A DNA stretch of 42,865 nucleotides from Planctomycetota bacterium (GCA_021777845.1 JAJYDB010000008.1:1-42865), one strand, 5' to 3'; shown: positions 26,795 through 39,403, counted from the first letter of the stretch. Translations and numbers: made by a program. The notes: a model not told the origin generated them from the sequence alone.

Positions 26795-28126
26795 ATGCTC
26801 GAAATCAAGGGGGGGCGTAACGAGACGCGCGCTCGCGCGACGCGGCGGAGCTTTATGCGGGTCGGCGCCCTGACTCTGGGCGGCCTGACGCTCGCCGACG
26901 TACTGCGGTTGCGGGCGGACGGCGCGGAGGAGGCGGGGCGCGGCGCGGGGTCGGACACGGCGGTGATCCAGATCGTGCTCGGGGGCGGCCCGAGCCACAT
27001 CGACACCTACGACCCCAAGCCCGATGCGCCGCGCGAGTTTCGCGGCGAGTTCGCGGCGATTCCGACCAACACGCCTGGCGTTTATTTAAGCGAGATGATG
27101 CCGCGGCAAGCGAAAATCATGGACAAGCTCGCGGTGGTGCGGAGTCTGCGTCACACGACGTCGGACCACAACGCGGGGATGCACTGGGTGATGACGGGCT
27201 TCCCCGCGACCGACCCCGGTCAGAGCGCGAACACGCGTCCGAGCGTGGGTTCGATCGCGGCGAAATTGCGGGGCGCGAACGCGCCGGGGCTGCCGCCTTA
27301 CGTCTCGCTCAACGGCGCGCAGCAGTTCGCGAACGCGAGCTATCTGGGGCCTGGATCCAACCCGTTCGAGGTTGCGGGCGACCCGCGCGCGGCGGCGAAG
27401 CCGAGGAACATCGAGCTGCCGGGCGGATTGACGTTCGACCGCGTCGAGGATCGCCGTGCGCTGTTGTCGAAGCTCGACCGCATCGAGCGCGCGCGCGACG
27501 CGGGGGGCGTGATGGAAGGGATGGACCACTTCACGCGCGAGGCGTACGCGATGATCACTGGTCCGGCGGCTCGGCGTGCGTTTGACCTCACGCAGGAACA
27601 GGCGCGGGTGCGGGCGCGCTACGGCGACAGCCGCGTCGGACAATCGTGCTTGCTCGCGAGGCGGCTGGTCGAGGCGGGTGTGACGTTCGTGACAATCCGA
27701 GAGGGGAACTGGGATCACCACGCGCAGGTGTTCCAAAATTGTCGGCGGATGTTGCCGGAACTCGACGCGGCGGTGGCGTCTCTGGTCGAGGATTTGCACG
27801 AGCGCGGGCTTGCGGAGCGGGTCATGCTGCTGGTTTGGGGCGAGTTCGGCCGGACGCCGCGGGTGAACGGGACATCGGGCCGCGACCACTGGCCGGGCGC
27901 GATGAGCGCGCTCGTCGCCGGCGGCGGACTGAACATGGGCCGCGCCGTCGGAGCCACAACACGCAAGGGCGAGTACCCCGTCGATCATCCGCTTGGTCCC
28001 GAGGACATGCTCCAGACCGTTTATCACGTGCTTGGCATCGACCCGCGTCGTCAGTTCTTCAACGAAGCGGGCCGACCGATGGCAGTCCTGAACGTCGGAC
28101 GGCCGATCGACGACCTGACGGGGTAA
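26795..28126 (+). CDS. DUF1501 family protein with Tat-type leader
   Basis: A 443-residue protein of the DUF1501 family, which has an alkaline-phosphatase/sulfatase-like fold. The N-terminus RRSFMRVGALTLGGLTLADVLRLRA (about 17-41) is a twin-arginine leader, so it is exported folded. Family landmarks: GGGPSHIDTYDPKPDAP, EMMPRQAKIMDKLAVVRSLRH, HNAGMHWVMTG, REGNWDHH, VWGEFGRTPRVN and GRDHWPGAMSALVAGGG, the last with the Asp/His residues expected for metal binding. GAGGAGG precedes the ATG. It is placed directly after a DUF1549/DUF1553 gene, the usual pairing in this phylum; the two are presumed to work together, but the substrate is not established. Confidence 0.93.
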   Translation: MLEIKGGRNETRARATRRSFMRVGALTLGGLTLADVLRLRADGAEEAGRGAGSDTAVIQIVLGGGPSHIDTYDPKPDAPREFRGEFAAIPTNTPGVYLSEMMPRQAKIMDKLAVVRSLRHTTSDHNAGMHWVMTGFPATDPGQSANTRPSVGSIAAKLRGANAPGLPPYVSLNGAQQFANASYLGPGSNPFEVAGDPRAAAKPRNIELPGGLTFDRVEDRRALLSKLDRIERARDAGGVMEGMDHFTREAYAMITGPAARRAFDLTQEQARVRARYGDSRVGQSCLLARRLVEAGVTFVTIREGNWDHHAQVFQNCRRMLPELDAAVASLVEDLHERGLAERVMLLVWGEFGRTPRVNGTSGRDHWPGAMSALVAGGGLNMGRAVGATTRKGEYPVDHPLGPEDMLQTVYHVLGIDPRRQFFNEAGRPMAVLNVGRPIDDLTG

Positions 28127-28190
28127 ATTGGGGAGGCGTCGACCGACCGAACGAGCGGCCGCTGCGTGCATGCGCGAACGACCGGGGTGC

Positions 28191-28219
28191 TTGCATCCCG
28201 CGGGCAAATCCCGTAAACT
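28191..28219 (+). promoter_or_regulatory. Candidate promoter upstream of the PPC-domain gene
   Basis: TTGCAT (28191-28196) and TAAACT (28214-28219) with a 17-base spacer, 126 bases before the PPC-protein start and 65 after the DUF1501 stop. Each hexamer matches sigma-70 consensus at four of six positions. It suggests a second transcription unit within the cluster. Confidence 0.4.
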
Positions 28220-28344
28220 TTTGTTGAAGAATCCGCGGCTTCGCCCCGCCTGGGCCTGACGGGTCGTGCCGTTTGGCGCGCGAGCTGACGCACCCGCGAT
28301 CCCGCCCGACCCTCCCTCCCCCCGCACGCCGGAGGATCCGCCAG

Positions 28345-30531
28345 ATGACCTCCCGTTTACGATTTGTCCTGTCCGCGAGCGTGATTGCTCTGGTTTGCGA
28401 CGCCTCCGTCGCGCGGGCGCAGTTGCCGACGACGCGGCTTCAGAGCGTGTTTCCGGCAGGGGTGGAGCGCGGCGAGTCGGTGGTGGTGAACGTCCGCGGG
28501 ACAGAGGTCGGCGGGGTGAGCGGGCTCTGGTTCGATCATCCGGGGCTGCGTGCGTTCCACCTCAAGGGGACGAGCTTTCGCGTGGTCGCGGCGACGACGG
28601 TGCCGGCGGGCCCTCACGACGTCCGCGCGATCGGCCCGCTGGGGGTGAGCAACCCGCGCGTGTTCGTCGTCGGCGACAGCCCGGAGTCGAACGAGGTCGA
28701 GCCGAACGATACGCCTGATCAGGCAACTTCGCTGGCGTTCAATCGCGTGGTGAACGGCGAGATCGCGGCGTCGCCGGACGTCGATTGTTATGCGTTCGAG
28801 GGTAAAAAAGGGCGGCGGGTGCGGATCGACCTGACGGCCGCGCGGCTGGAGAGTCGGCTGGACGCGACGATCCGACTGTATGGGCCGGGGAATGTGGAGC
28901 TGGCCGAAAGTCGCGACGACCACGGCGGCGACCCGTTCCTGGACGTTGTGCCGCCTGCGGACGGCCGCTACGTGGTGAAGGTCCGCGACGTCGTGTTCGG
29001 CGGTTCGCCGGAGCACGTGTATCGGCTCGAGCTGACCGATCGGCCGATGCTCGACGCGCTCGTGCCGGTGTCGGCGGCACCGGGAGCGCGCACGACGTTT
29101 ACCCTGATGGGACGGGGACTTACGTCGGCGGCGGAGTCGTCGAGGAAGGGTTCGCTGCTCGAGACGCTGACGGTGACGATCGACGTGCCCGCGGCCGCGG
29201 GGGGTTGGGCCGCGACGGGTGCCGGCGCGTTGCTCGTGCCCGCGTCGGAGTCGTCGCGACGCGGTTTTCCCTATGCCTTCGTCAAGGACGGCCGCGCGAG
29301 CAATGCGCTGTTCGTTGCGGTCGCGCGCGACGCCGTGGTCGTCGAGCGCGAGCCGAACGACGCGCCGGGCGCGCAGGCGGTCGTGCCGCCGTGCGAGATC
29401 TCGGGGTCGTTCGGGGTGCCGGGGGACGTCGACGCGTATCGCTTCGCCGCTAAAAAAGGCGAGGTCTGGCGGGTCGAGGCAGAGGCGGAACGGCTTGGCT
29501 CGGCGGCGGACCCGGTGTTCACGGTCGAGCGGGTGGATGCCGACGGCACGCGTCACGAAGTCGCGAGCGCCGAGGACGCGCCCGACCCCGCGGGCACGCC
29601 GAACTTCAATCAAAGCTCGGTCGACGCCGGTCTGCGCTGGGTGGTGTCCGACGACGGCGTTTATCAGGTTGTCGCGAGCGATCTTTACAGCTCGCAGCGC
29701 GGCGACCCGCGTCTCTTTTATCGCTTGCGAATCCGTCGCGAAAAGCCTGATTTCGACCTGTTCGCGACGCCGACGAACGTGACTTTGCCCGAGGGGATCG
29801 TGGTCGGCGCGGGGGGCCGCGCGGGGATGACCGTGATTGCGCGGCGGATCGACGGGCACGCGCGACCGATTCGCGTCGAGGCGGTTGACCTGCCGCCGGG
29901 CGTGCGGTCGGAGCCGGTCGTGATCGCGGCGAATCAGACCCGCGCGACGCTGGTGTTGTCGGCCGACGCCGGGGCGCCGCCGCTGGTCGGGCCGTTTCGG
30001 GTGTGGGGTCGCGAGCTGGCCTCCGACCGCAAGGAGACGCTCGACTTTCAGCGCGGCGGGGCGCGCGCGGCGTCCGAAATCGAACGCGAGGCGGTGCCTG
30101 CGGGGCTGACGTCTCCGAGCGTGAACAATCAGCCGGGCGCCGTGCGGGTCGATCGCGGCCTGATGCTGGCGGTCCGGCCGATCGCCGCGTACCGCGTGAC
30201 GGCGGCTCCGTCGATCCTGTCGGCCGCGAAGGGCGAAGCGGTGGAGGCGCGGGTCGAAGTCGAGCGTCTGCCGGGTTTTGACGCCGCCGTTCAGGTTGTC
30301 GGCGACTTCCCGGCGAACTTCGCGAGCGAGGCGGCGACGATCGACGTCGCGGCGGGTAAGACGTCGGGCGTGCTGCGGTTCAAGGTGAACCCGAACACGC
30401 CCGCCGGGCTGTACTCGTTCGTCCTCCGCGGCAACGCGCCGGTCCGATTCAGCGTCGACCCCGCGGCGAAGGACAAGCCGACGTTCAACGTCAGCGAGCC
30501 TTCGAACGCGTTGACGATCCAGGTGCGCTAA
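28345..30531 (+). CDS. Exported protein with two pre-peptidase C-terminal (PPC) domains
   Basis: A 728-residue exported protein. A signal peptide (about 1-26, ending ASVARAQ) is followed by an Ig-like part (about 30-110). Two PPC-type beta domains come next, each opening with an EPND motif: about 115-232 (EVEPNDTPDQA, then VDCYAFEGKKGRRVRIDL and DGRYVVKVRD) and about 335-464 (EREPNDAPGAQ, then VDAYRFAAKKGEVWRVEAEA and DGVYQVVASDL). The rest is beta-rich Ig-like sequence with no protease motif, so this is a scaffold or binding protein rather than an enzyme. The ATG at 28345 has GGAGGA 8 bases upstream. It sits between DUF1501 and the cytochrome-WD40 gene, a common planctomycete arrangement. 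Confidence 0.88.
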   Translation: MTSRLRFVLSASVIALVCDASVARAQLPTTRLQSVFPAGVERGESVVVNVRGTEVGGVSGLWFDHPGLRAFHLKGTSFRVVAATTVPAGPHDVRAIGPLGVSNPRVFVVGDSPESNEVEPNDTPDQATSLAFNRVVNGEIAASPDVDCYAFEGKKGRRVRIDLTAARLESRLDATIRLYGPGNVELAESRDDHGGDPFLDVVPPADGRYVVKVRDVVFGGSPEHVYRLELTDRPMLDALVPVSAAPGARTTFTLMGRGLTSAAESSRKGSLLETLTVTIDVPAAAGGWAATGAGALLVPASESSRRGFPYAFVKDGRASNALFVAVARDAVVVEREPNDAPGAQAVVPPCEISGSFGVPGDVDAYRFAAKKGEVWRVEAEAERLGSAADPVFTVERVDADGTRHEVASAEDAPDPAGTPNFNQSSVDAGLRWVVSDDGVYQVVASDLYSSQRGDPRLFYRLRIRREKPDFDLFATPTNVTLPEGIVVGAGGRAGMTVIARRIDGHARPIRVEAVDLPPGVRSEPVVIAANQTRATLVLSADAGAPPLVGPFRVWGRELASDRKETLDFQRGGARAASEIEREAVPAGLTSPSVNNQPGAVRVDRGLMLAVRPIAAYRVTAAPSILSAAKGEAVEARVEVERLPGFDAAVQVVGDFPANFASEAATIDVAAGKTSGVLRFKVNPNTPAGLYSFVLRGNAPVRFSVDPAAKDKPTFNVSEPSNALTIQVR

Positions 30532-30591
30532 GACGTGCGGTTGAGAACGAGTTCGGGCGTTGATCGACGAGAGCCGGTGTTGGGGGTGACG

Positions 30592-33006
30592 ATGCGAGTC
30601 CTGCGAGGTTTGGCCGCGCTCGTGGCGGCGTCGATTTTGAGCGGCGTCGCGGCGGCCGGCACGACGCCGATCGCGGTGCAAACGCCGTCGAGGACGCAGC
30701 CGGTAAGTTACGCGAAGGAGGTCGTCGACATTCTCGACGGCAAGTGCGTCGGGTGCCACAACACGGGCCTGGCCGAGAGCCGGCTGGTGCTCGAGACGGT
30801 CGCGGGGATGCTGAAGGGGGGCAAGCGAGGCCCGGCGCTGAAGCCGGGGCAGGCCGACGCGAGCCTGCTGTTCCAGATGGCGTCGCATCGCGTCGAGCCG
30901 GTGATGCCGCCGAAGGACAAGAAGGGCGCCGAGGCGCTCACACCCGCGGAGTTGGGGATCTTGAAGCTCTGGATCGACGCGGGGGCGCGCGACGACAGCT
31001 CGGAGAACGGCGTCGAGGCGAACAAGGTCGTGCTCGGCGCGTTGCCGGCGGGGGTCCGGCCGATCAACGCCGTCGACCTGACCGAAGACGGCGCGCGGGT
31101 CGCGGTCGGCCGCGCGAACGTGGTGCAGGTTTACGACGTCGCCTCAGGGATGCCGATCATCAACCTGGGCGGGCACCAAGATTTGATTCAGTCGCTGCGC
31201 TACAGCCCCGACGGTCGAAGGCTGGCGGCGGGCAGCTACGAGATCGTGACCGTCTGGAACGCGCCGACGGGTGGGTTGTCGAAGACGCTGAACGGTCACG
31301 CCGACCAGGTGAAGGCCGAGGTCGTCGCGCGCGACCGCAAGACGGCGTACAGCGCGGGGCTCGATCGGTCGATCCGCGTTTGGAATCTCGACGACGGCAA
31401 GGAGACGCGTCGGATCGACGGGCCGTTCGGTCCGATTCACGCCCTGGCGCTCGCGCCCGACGAAACACTGCTCGCGGTCGGCGGCGCGGACAACGTCGTG
31501 CGGCTTGTGAAGCTCCTCGACGGCAAGGTTGCGCGCGAGTTGAAGGGGCATACGGGCGGGATCGTCGACCTTGCGTTTTTGCCGATCGCGGCGGGCGCGG
31601 GTTTGAAACTGGCGTCGGCGTCGCTTGACGGGACGGTGCGGATCTGGGACCCGAACGCCGTGGCGGCGGGCGTTTCAAAGGGGACCGCGACGACCTCGAA
31701 AGCCCTCGTGAAGGTTGATCCCAAAGCCGATCCGAAGGCCGCCGCGCAGCCCGCGGAGCCGGTTGTTTTGAAGGCGAGCGAGCGGCCGTTGCGCGCGATT
31801 GCGGTCACGCCCGACGGTTCGCGGTTGCTGGCCGCGGGCGACGACGGCCGTTTGCGGGTCTGGAAGCGTATGGACGCGGGTGTTTGGGGCGGAGCGGCGG
31901 CGTCGGATGTTGCGCTCGATACCGCGGCGTTGTCGGCACTTGCGGTGGATCCGAGCGGGCGGACGTTGGTTGCGGGGACGGGCGGCGGCGGGGTCTTGCG
32001 CGTGGATTTGTCGAGCATGAAGGCGACGGGCCGGCTTGAGATGCGCGGCGCGGGGTTGGGCGCGGCGGTGGCGTCGGTCGCGTTCAGTCCGGGCGGGACG
32101 CGGGTCGCGGCGGCGGACGCGCAGGGCGGCGTGAAGATTTGGGACGCGTCGAACGGGCACGGGGTGATCGCGTTCGGACACTCCGCGCCGAACAACGGGC
32201 CGATCCAGCCGTTGCAGAGGGTCGTGTTTCGCGATGAAGCGTCGATTGTGACGGCCTCGGCGGACCGTACGCTCAAGGCATGGTCGTTCGAGGGGGTCTG
32301 GAACCTGCACGCGACGCTCGGCCCGCACGCGTTTCGGGTGCTCGCGCTCGACTTCAACGCCGACGGCACGCTGCTCGCGGCGGGGGGCGGCGAGCCGTCG
32401 CGCTCGGGTCAAATCAAGCTCTGGGAGGTCGGCAAGGGGATGCTCGTGCACACTTGGGACGCGCTCCATTCCGACACGGTGTTCGCGCTGCGGTTTAGTC
32501 CCGACGGCCAATTTTTGGCGAGCGGCGCGGCCGATCGCTTCTTGAAGGTGGTGCGGGTGCCGGGCGGTCGCGAGCTGCGGGTTTACGAGGGGCACACGGG
32601 GCACGTGCTCGCGGTGGATTGGAGCGAGGACGGCGCGAAGCTCTTCAGCGGCGGCGCGGACAACGTCGTGAAGGTCTGGGATTTCGCGGCGGGCGAGCAG
32701 TTGCGGACGTTGCAGCCGGCGGGGAAGCAGGTGACGTCGTTGCGTCGGGTCGCGGGGGGACCGCGGGTCGCGGGGACGTCGGGCGACCGGCTCGTCCGGC
32801 TTTGGAACGTCGACAACGGCGCAATCGAGCGCAGTTTCAGCGGTGCGGCCGACTTCCTCTTCTGCACGTCGGTCTCGAGGAACGGCTCGATTCTGGCCGC
32901 GGGGGGCGCCGACGGCACGCTCTTGATTTGGAACGTCGCCGGCGGTCAGCTCGTGCGCAAGATCGCCCCCGACGCCGGCCGCGCCGACGCGATGTCGTTG
33001 CGTTGA
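30592..33006 (+). CDS. Exported c-type cytochrome-domain protein with WD40 repeats
   Basis: An 804-residue protein. A signal peptide (about 1-22) leads to a planctomycete cytochrome-type domain with one CVGCH motif (52-56) and the closing MPPKDKKGAEALTPAELGILKLWIDAGA. From about residue 130 to the end run roughly ten or more WD40 repeats (for example GHQDLIQSLRYSPDGRRLAAG and GHTGHVLAVDWSEDGAKLFSGG), enough for one large or two propellers. A low-complexity Lys/Asp/Pro/Ala linker interrupts them at about 362-392. The ATG at 30592 is chosen over a GTG 57 bases upstream because the signal peptide starts here and GGGGGTGA lies just before. It ends the four-gene cluster that starts with DUF1549/1553. 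Likely periplasmic; partner unknown. Confidence 0.9.
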   Translation: MRVLRGLAALVAASILSGVAAAGTTPIAVQTPSRTQPVSYAKEVVDILDGKCVGCHNTGLAESRLVLETVAGMLKGGKRGPALKPGQADASLLFQMASHRVEPVMPPKDKKGAEALTPAELGILKLWIDAGARDDSSENGVEANKVVLGALPAGVRPINAVDLTEDGARVAVGRANVVQVYDVASGMPIINLGGHQDLIQSLRYSPDGRRLAAGSYEIVTVWNAPTGGLSKTLNGHADQVKAEVVARDRKTAYSAGLDRSIRVWNLDDGKETRRIDGPFGPIHALALAPDETLLAVGGADNVVRLVKLLDGKVARELKGHTGGIVDLAFLPIAAGAGLKLASASLDGTVRIWDPNAVAAGVSKGTATTSKALVKVDPKADPKAAAQPAEPVVLKASERPLRAIAVTPDGSRLLAAGDDGRLRVWKRMDAGVWGGAAASDVALDTAALSALAVDPSGRTLVAGTGGGGVLRVDLSSMKATGRLEMRGAGLGAAVASVAFSPGGTRVAAADAQGGVKIWDASNGHGVIAFGHSAPNNGPIQPLQRVVFRDEASIVTASADRTLKAWSFEGVWNLHATLGPHAFRVLALDFNADGTLLAAGGGEPSRSGQIKLWEVGKGMLVHTWDALHSDTVFALRFSPDGQFLASGAADRFLKVVRVPGGRELRVYEGHTGHVLAVDWSEDGAKLFSGGADNVVKVWDFAAGEQLRTLQPAGKQVTSLRRVAGGPRVAGTSGDRLVRLWNVDNGAIERSFSGAADFLFCTSVSRNGSILAAGGADGTLLIWNVAGGQLVRKIAPDAGRADAMSLR

Positions 33007-33130
33007 GCACGCCGCGAATGTTGCGTCCGTTCACCATGACAGCCGCGGATCGGCGCCGGTTGGTTTTTTTCGTTGCGGGCGGACGAGATGTGTCGCATAT
33101 TTAGGATGTAATCCGTAACGGGACTTGTTG

Positions 33131-33136
33131 TACAAT
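33131..33136 (+). promoter_or_regulatory. Possible -10 element upstream of the sigma factor gene
   Basis: TACAAT matches the -10 consensus at five of six positions, 71 bases before the GTG of the sigma factor, and overlaps the 8-base palindrome TTGTACAA (33128-33135). No convincing -35 is present at 16-18 bases, so an alternative sigma factor or an activator could be involved. Confidence 0.25.
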
Positions 33137-33206
33137 CGACCTGCGATCGCGGTTTGAGGGTGCCGCGAGGTGCGTCGAACGTGGTGACGGTGCGAGGCGT
33201 GCGAAC

Positions 33207-33862
33207 GTGTCGGACGGCGCGGACTCCAGCTTCGAACCGCCGTCGCCGTCGGAGACGATCGCGCTTGTCGAGCGTTGGCGCGACGGCGACGAAATCGCGG
33301 CGCGCGAGTTATTCGAGCGGTTCGCGGATCGAGTGCGACGATTCGGGGCGGTGCGGCTTCATCCGTCGTTCGAGCGTCGCTTTGATGCCGACGACGTGGT
33401 GCAGTCGGTGTTTCAGAGCGTCTTTCGGATGGCGCGCGACGGCGCTCTGAAGCTGCGTCGATCGGGGGATTTGTGGAGCGTGCTGGCGGCGCTCACGCAT
33501 TACAAGGTGCTGAATCAAGTCGCGTATCACAACGCGGCGAAGCGGAGCCCGACGCGGGAGCTGCACGAGTCGTCGAATGTGGGCGACGTCTGGTGCGATC
33601 TACCCGGCCGCGAGCTGGGGGTTGAGGACGCGGCGGCGCTCGCGGAGGAGATCGCGTGGGTGGGCCGGGCGCTCAATCCGTCGCGGCGGCGCGCGTTCGA
33701 GCTTCGGCTCCAAGATTGCACGCTCGAGGAGATCGCGCGCGAAATGAATTTCAGCGAGCGCACGGTGCGGAAGTACCTTGACGACGTCAAGGTCGTGCTG
33801 TCGCAACGTTTCGTGGATGTGCTCGCGAACCTTGATCCGTCGGCACCTTCGCAACCGCCTTC

Positions 33863-33866
<4 letters not shown>
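33207..33866 (+). CDS. ECF-type RNA polymerase sigma factor
   Basis: A 219-residue sigma-70 family protein with the two-domain ECF layout. Region 2 (about 18-90) contains ARELFERFADRVRRFG and FDADDVVQSVFQSVFR; region 4 (about 150-205) has the helix-turn-helix LEEIAREMNFSERTVRKYLDDVK. In region 2.2 the acidic residue usually found in DxxDxxQE is Ser67 here. Translation likely starts at GTG (33207). The last four bases overlap the ATG of a Ser/Thr kinase gene (ATGA), so the pair is co-translated. No anti-sigma factor is adjacent; kinase control is the plausible alternative, as reported for other ECF sigma factors paired with kinases. Confidence 0.9.
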
Positions 33867-37269
<3,403 letters not shown>

Positions 37270-37270
<1 letters not shown>

Positions 37271-37307
37271 ACGACGCCCACCCTCCGCGCGGAAGGTCGG
37301 CGTCGTT
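37270..37307 (-). terminator. Intrinsic terminator for the MauG-like gene
   Basis: Outer arms AACGACGCC (37270-37278) and GGCGTCGTT (37299-37307) pair perfectly, and TCCGC/GCGGA inside extends the stem. On the minus strand it is followed by TTATTTTTTG, a good U-tract, which is the complement of the kinase gene's final Lys codons and stop. On the plus strand the tail is only GTTGTTCG, so termination there would be weaker. Confidence 0.75.
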
Positions 37308-37337
37308 GTTCGTCGCGTGCGTCGTCGACGAGGACGA

Positions 37338-38792
37338 TCAGAATTGCAAGAGCGCGTGCTGACCTCTGAACGCGGCCTTCGCTCCCGGCGCGGACAGCGC
37401 GTCCACCGGGTTCGGAGCGGAGCCGTCAGGCCCCGGCGGCAGCTTCGGCAGCTCGACCTTAATCACGTCGCCCGTCAACGCCTTCATAAACGCGACGACG
37501 TCGGCCTTCTCCTGCTCGGTCAAACCAAGCTTGCGAATATCCTTGTCGAGCGACGGATTCGGGTGCCCCCCCTTGTTATAGTGCTCGACGACCTCTTCCA
37601 GCGTCTTCAGGCTGCCGTCGTGCATATACGGAGCGGTCCGCGCGACGTCGCGCACGGTCGGCGTCTTGAACGCCCCCCGGTCGGCCGGATTCTTCGCGCC
37701 GATCGGCGTCGCGGCCCAGCGGCCCAGGTCGGCGAACATCTTCTTGTCCGCGTCCCAGCCGATGCCCAGGTTGTGAAACTGCTCGTCGGTAAAGTTGAAC
37801 CCCGCGTGGCACGAGGTGCAGTCGGCCTTCTTCAACACCACGTCGGTCTTGAAGTCGTCGTCTTGGTCGAGCCGCAGCCCAAACAGCACCATCCCGCGCT
37901 TCTCGGAGTCGGACAACGCCTTCGGGTCGCCGGCCGTGTATTTATCGTACTTCGAGTTGCCGCTCAACGCCGTCGCCCGCTCGAAGGCCGCGATCGCCTT
38001 CGCGATCCCGTCGAGCGTCACCTCGGTCCCGAACACCTTCGCGAACATCTCTTGATACGCCGGAATCTTCCGCAGCCGGCCGACAATCTCCTCGAACGTC
38101 TGGTCGCCCATCTCGATCGGATTCCGCGGCGGCCCTTGCGCCTGCCCCTCCAGCGACGGAGCGCGGCCGTCCCAGAACATCGTACGACCGTAAGTCGTGT
38201 TCAAAACCGTCGGAGCGCTCCGACCGCCGCGCTGACCGTCGATCCCGGTCGACGTCGGCATGTTGTCGGTCCAAGCCTTCGCGGGGTCGTGGCACGTCGC
38301 GCAGCTCACCGTCGTGTCTTTCGAAATCCGCGCGTCGAAGTAGAGCATCTTGCCCAACTCGACCTTACCCTTCGTGATCGGGTTCGCCGCGGGCACGCTC
38401 ACGTTCTCGATCAGCGGCTGCAACCCGGCCGGCACCTTCACCGCCAGCGGCTCGTCGTGAATCTTCGAGGCGTCCGAGGGCTGCCAATAAAAGTCGCCGG
38501 GGTCGGGGCCGGAGCCGTCGTGTTTCCGCTTCAACTCGCTCTTTTCCGAACCTTGATTCTTCGACGGATCAACCTTCTGGCCGGCCTCGGTGCTCGCCGA
38601 GGTCCGCACCACGCGCGCGTTCAAAAGCGTCGCGACCGGCTCGCGGCCCGAGTCGGAGCCGCCGACCGCCGACGTCTCCCCCGCGCGCGCCGCCTCCGCG
38701 CCCGCCGGACGATCCTCGACGCCCGACCCTCCGCAACCGCACACCGCCGCCGCCAACAACGTCGCGGCCGGCAATCCCAGATATCGTGTCAT
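37338..38792 (-). CDS. Di-haem cytochrome c peroxidase / MauG-like lipoprotein
   Basis: A 484-residue exported protein. The leader ends VCGC, a lipobox with Cys20, so it is probably lipid-anchored. A charged, low-complexity linker (about 21-100) leads to the CCP/MauG domain. Haem motifs are CATCH (164-168) and CTSCH (325-329); YFDARISKDTTVSC, APTVLNTTYGRTMFWDGR and TPTVRDVARTAPYMHDGSLKTLEEVVEHYN are family signatures. Members reduce hydrogen peroxide or oxidise a protein or small substrate; the two cannot be told apart here. The long linker is unusual for the family. A strong terminator lies directly downstream. Confidence 0.92.
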   Translation of the reverse strand: MTRYLGLPAATLLAAAVCGCGGSGVEDRPAGAEAARAGETSAVGGSDSGREPVATLLNARVVRTSASTEAGQKVDPSKNQGSEKSELKRKHDGSGPDPGDFYWQPSDASKIHDEPLAVKVPAGLQPLIENVSVPAANPITKGKVELGKMLYFDARISKDTTVSCATCHDPAKAWTDNMPTSTGIDGQRGGRSAPTVLNTTYGRTMFWDGRAPSLEGQAQGPPRNPIEMGDQTFEEIVGRLRKIPAYQEMFAKVFGTEVTLDGIAKAIAAFERATALSGNSKYDKYTAGDPKALSDSEKRGMVLFGLRLDQDDDFKTDVVLKKADCTSCHAGFNFTDEQFHNLGIGWDADKKMFADLGRWAATPIGAKNPADRGAFKTPTVRDVARTAPYMHDGSLKTLEEVVEHYNKGGHPNPSLDKDIRKLGLTEQEKADVVAFMKALTGDVIKVELPKLPPGPDGSAPNPVDALSAPGAKAAFRGQHALLQF

Positions 38793-38947
38793 CTCAAGAG
38801 ACCCTCATGGTTGTCAATCAGCGCGACGCGCCGGGGCGGGCGATCGTTCGGGCGAAACCGCAATGCCGACGCCGCAATTCGCGACCCGTCGGCTCGCGTC
38901 AAATTTCAGGACAAATTCGGCCCAAAACGGGCCGCGACGCCGGCCGC

Positions 38948-39319
38948 TTATTTCTTCTTCGCGACCAATCCCTCGGCGTTCCTATGCGCCGCGTCGACCT
39001 TCTCTTCCCACGTCTGCTCGACGTAAGCGGGCGGGCCCCCCTTGAACGCCACGTGGTACGCGACGTCCAGCGTGTCCACCATGTCGATCGCATCCCAAGG
39101 GCACACCTGCGCGCAGTGCTTGCAACCAATGCAACGGTCGAGGTCGACATCGCACCAAGTTTGCAAACAGGCGTGCTCCTCGCCGGGCACCTTGTAGATG
39201 CAGTCGACCGGGCAAACCTCAATGCACGCCTCGCAGCCGGTGCAGCCGTCGGCGTGAATCACCGCCAAAATCTTCGGGATGACTTTTCGGGGCTTGCCCG
39301 CGAGCGACGCCGCTGCCAT
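38948..39319 (-). CDS. Ferredoxin with two [4Fe-4S] binding motifs
   Basis: A 123-residue electron carrier. Two CxxCxxCxxxCP motifs are visible: Cys26/29/32/36 (GCTGCEACIEVCP) and Cys63/66/69/73 (RCIGCKHCAQVCP), consistent with an 8Fe bacterial-type ferredoxin. Extra Cys at 40, 51 and 56 lie between them. The N-terminal 20 residues are basic, and the tail from about 85 is a helical, Lys-rich extension beyond the minimal fold. It is cytoplasmic by absence of a leader. It lies 155 bases upstream of the MauG-like gene on the same strand and diverges from the thioesterase gene. Electron partners are unknown. Confidence 0.92.
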   Translation of the reverse strand: MAAASLAGKPRKVIPKILAVIHADGCTGCEACIEVCPVDCIYKVPGEEHACLQTWCDVDLDRCIGCKHCAQVCPWDAIDMVDTLDVAYHVAFKGGPPAYVEQTWEEKVDAAHRNAEGLVAKKK

Positions 39320-39397
39320 GTCGCATTCCCTTCGCTATAAAGCCGTTCGGACATCGAAGCGCGCCAACCGGACGGATGCACGCCCCCCGACGTCGTC

Positions 39398-39403
39398 TAT
39401 AAT
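39398..39403 (+). promoter_or_regulatory. Perfect TATAAT -10 hexamer in the ferredoxin-thioesterase gap
   Basis: TATAAT in a GC-rich divergent region, 158 bases before the thioesterase start. No recognisable -35 lies 16-18 bases upstream, so promoter status is uncertain. Confidence 0.25.

Noticed and set aside
28357-30888. An 843-codon minus-strand open frame opposite the PPC protein
   Set aside because: Arg/His-rich composition typical of an antisense shadow; the plus-strand frame has a leader, ribosome site and two PPC domains.
33050-33070. T-run after the WD40 gene as an intrinsic terminator
   Set aside because: The T-run is clear but the upstream sequence gives only a 4-base stem or a loopless palindrome, too weak to call.
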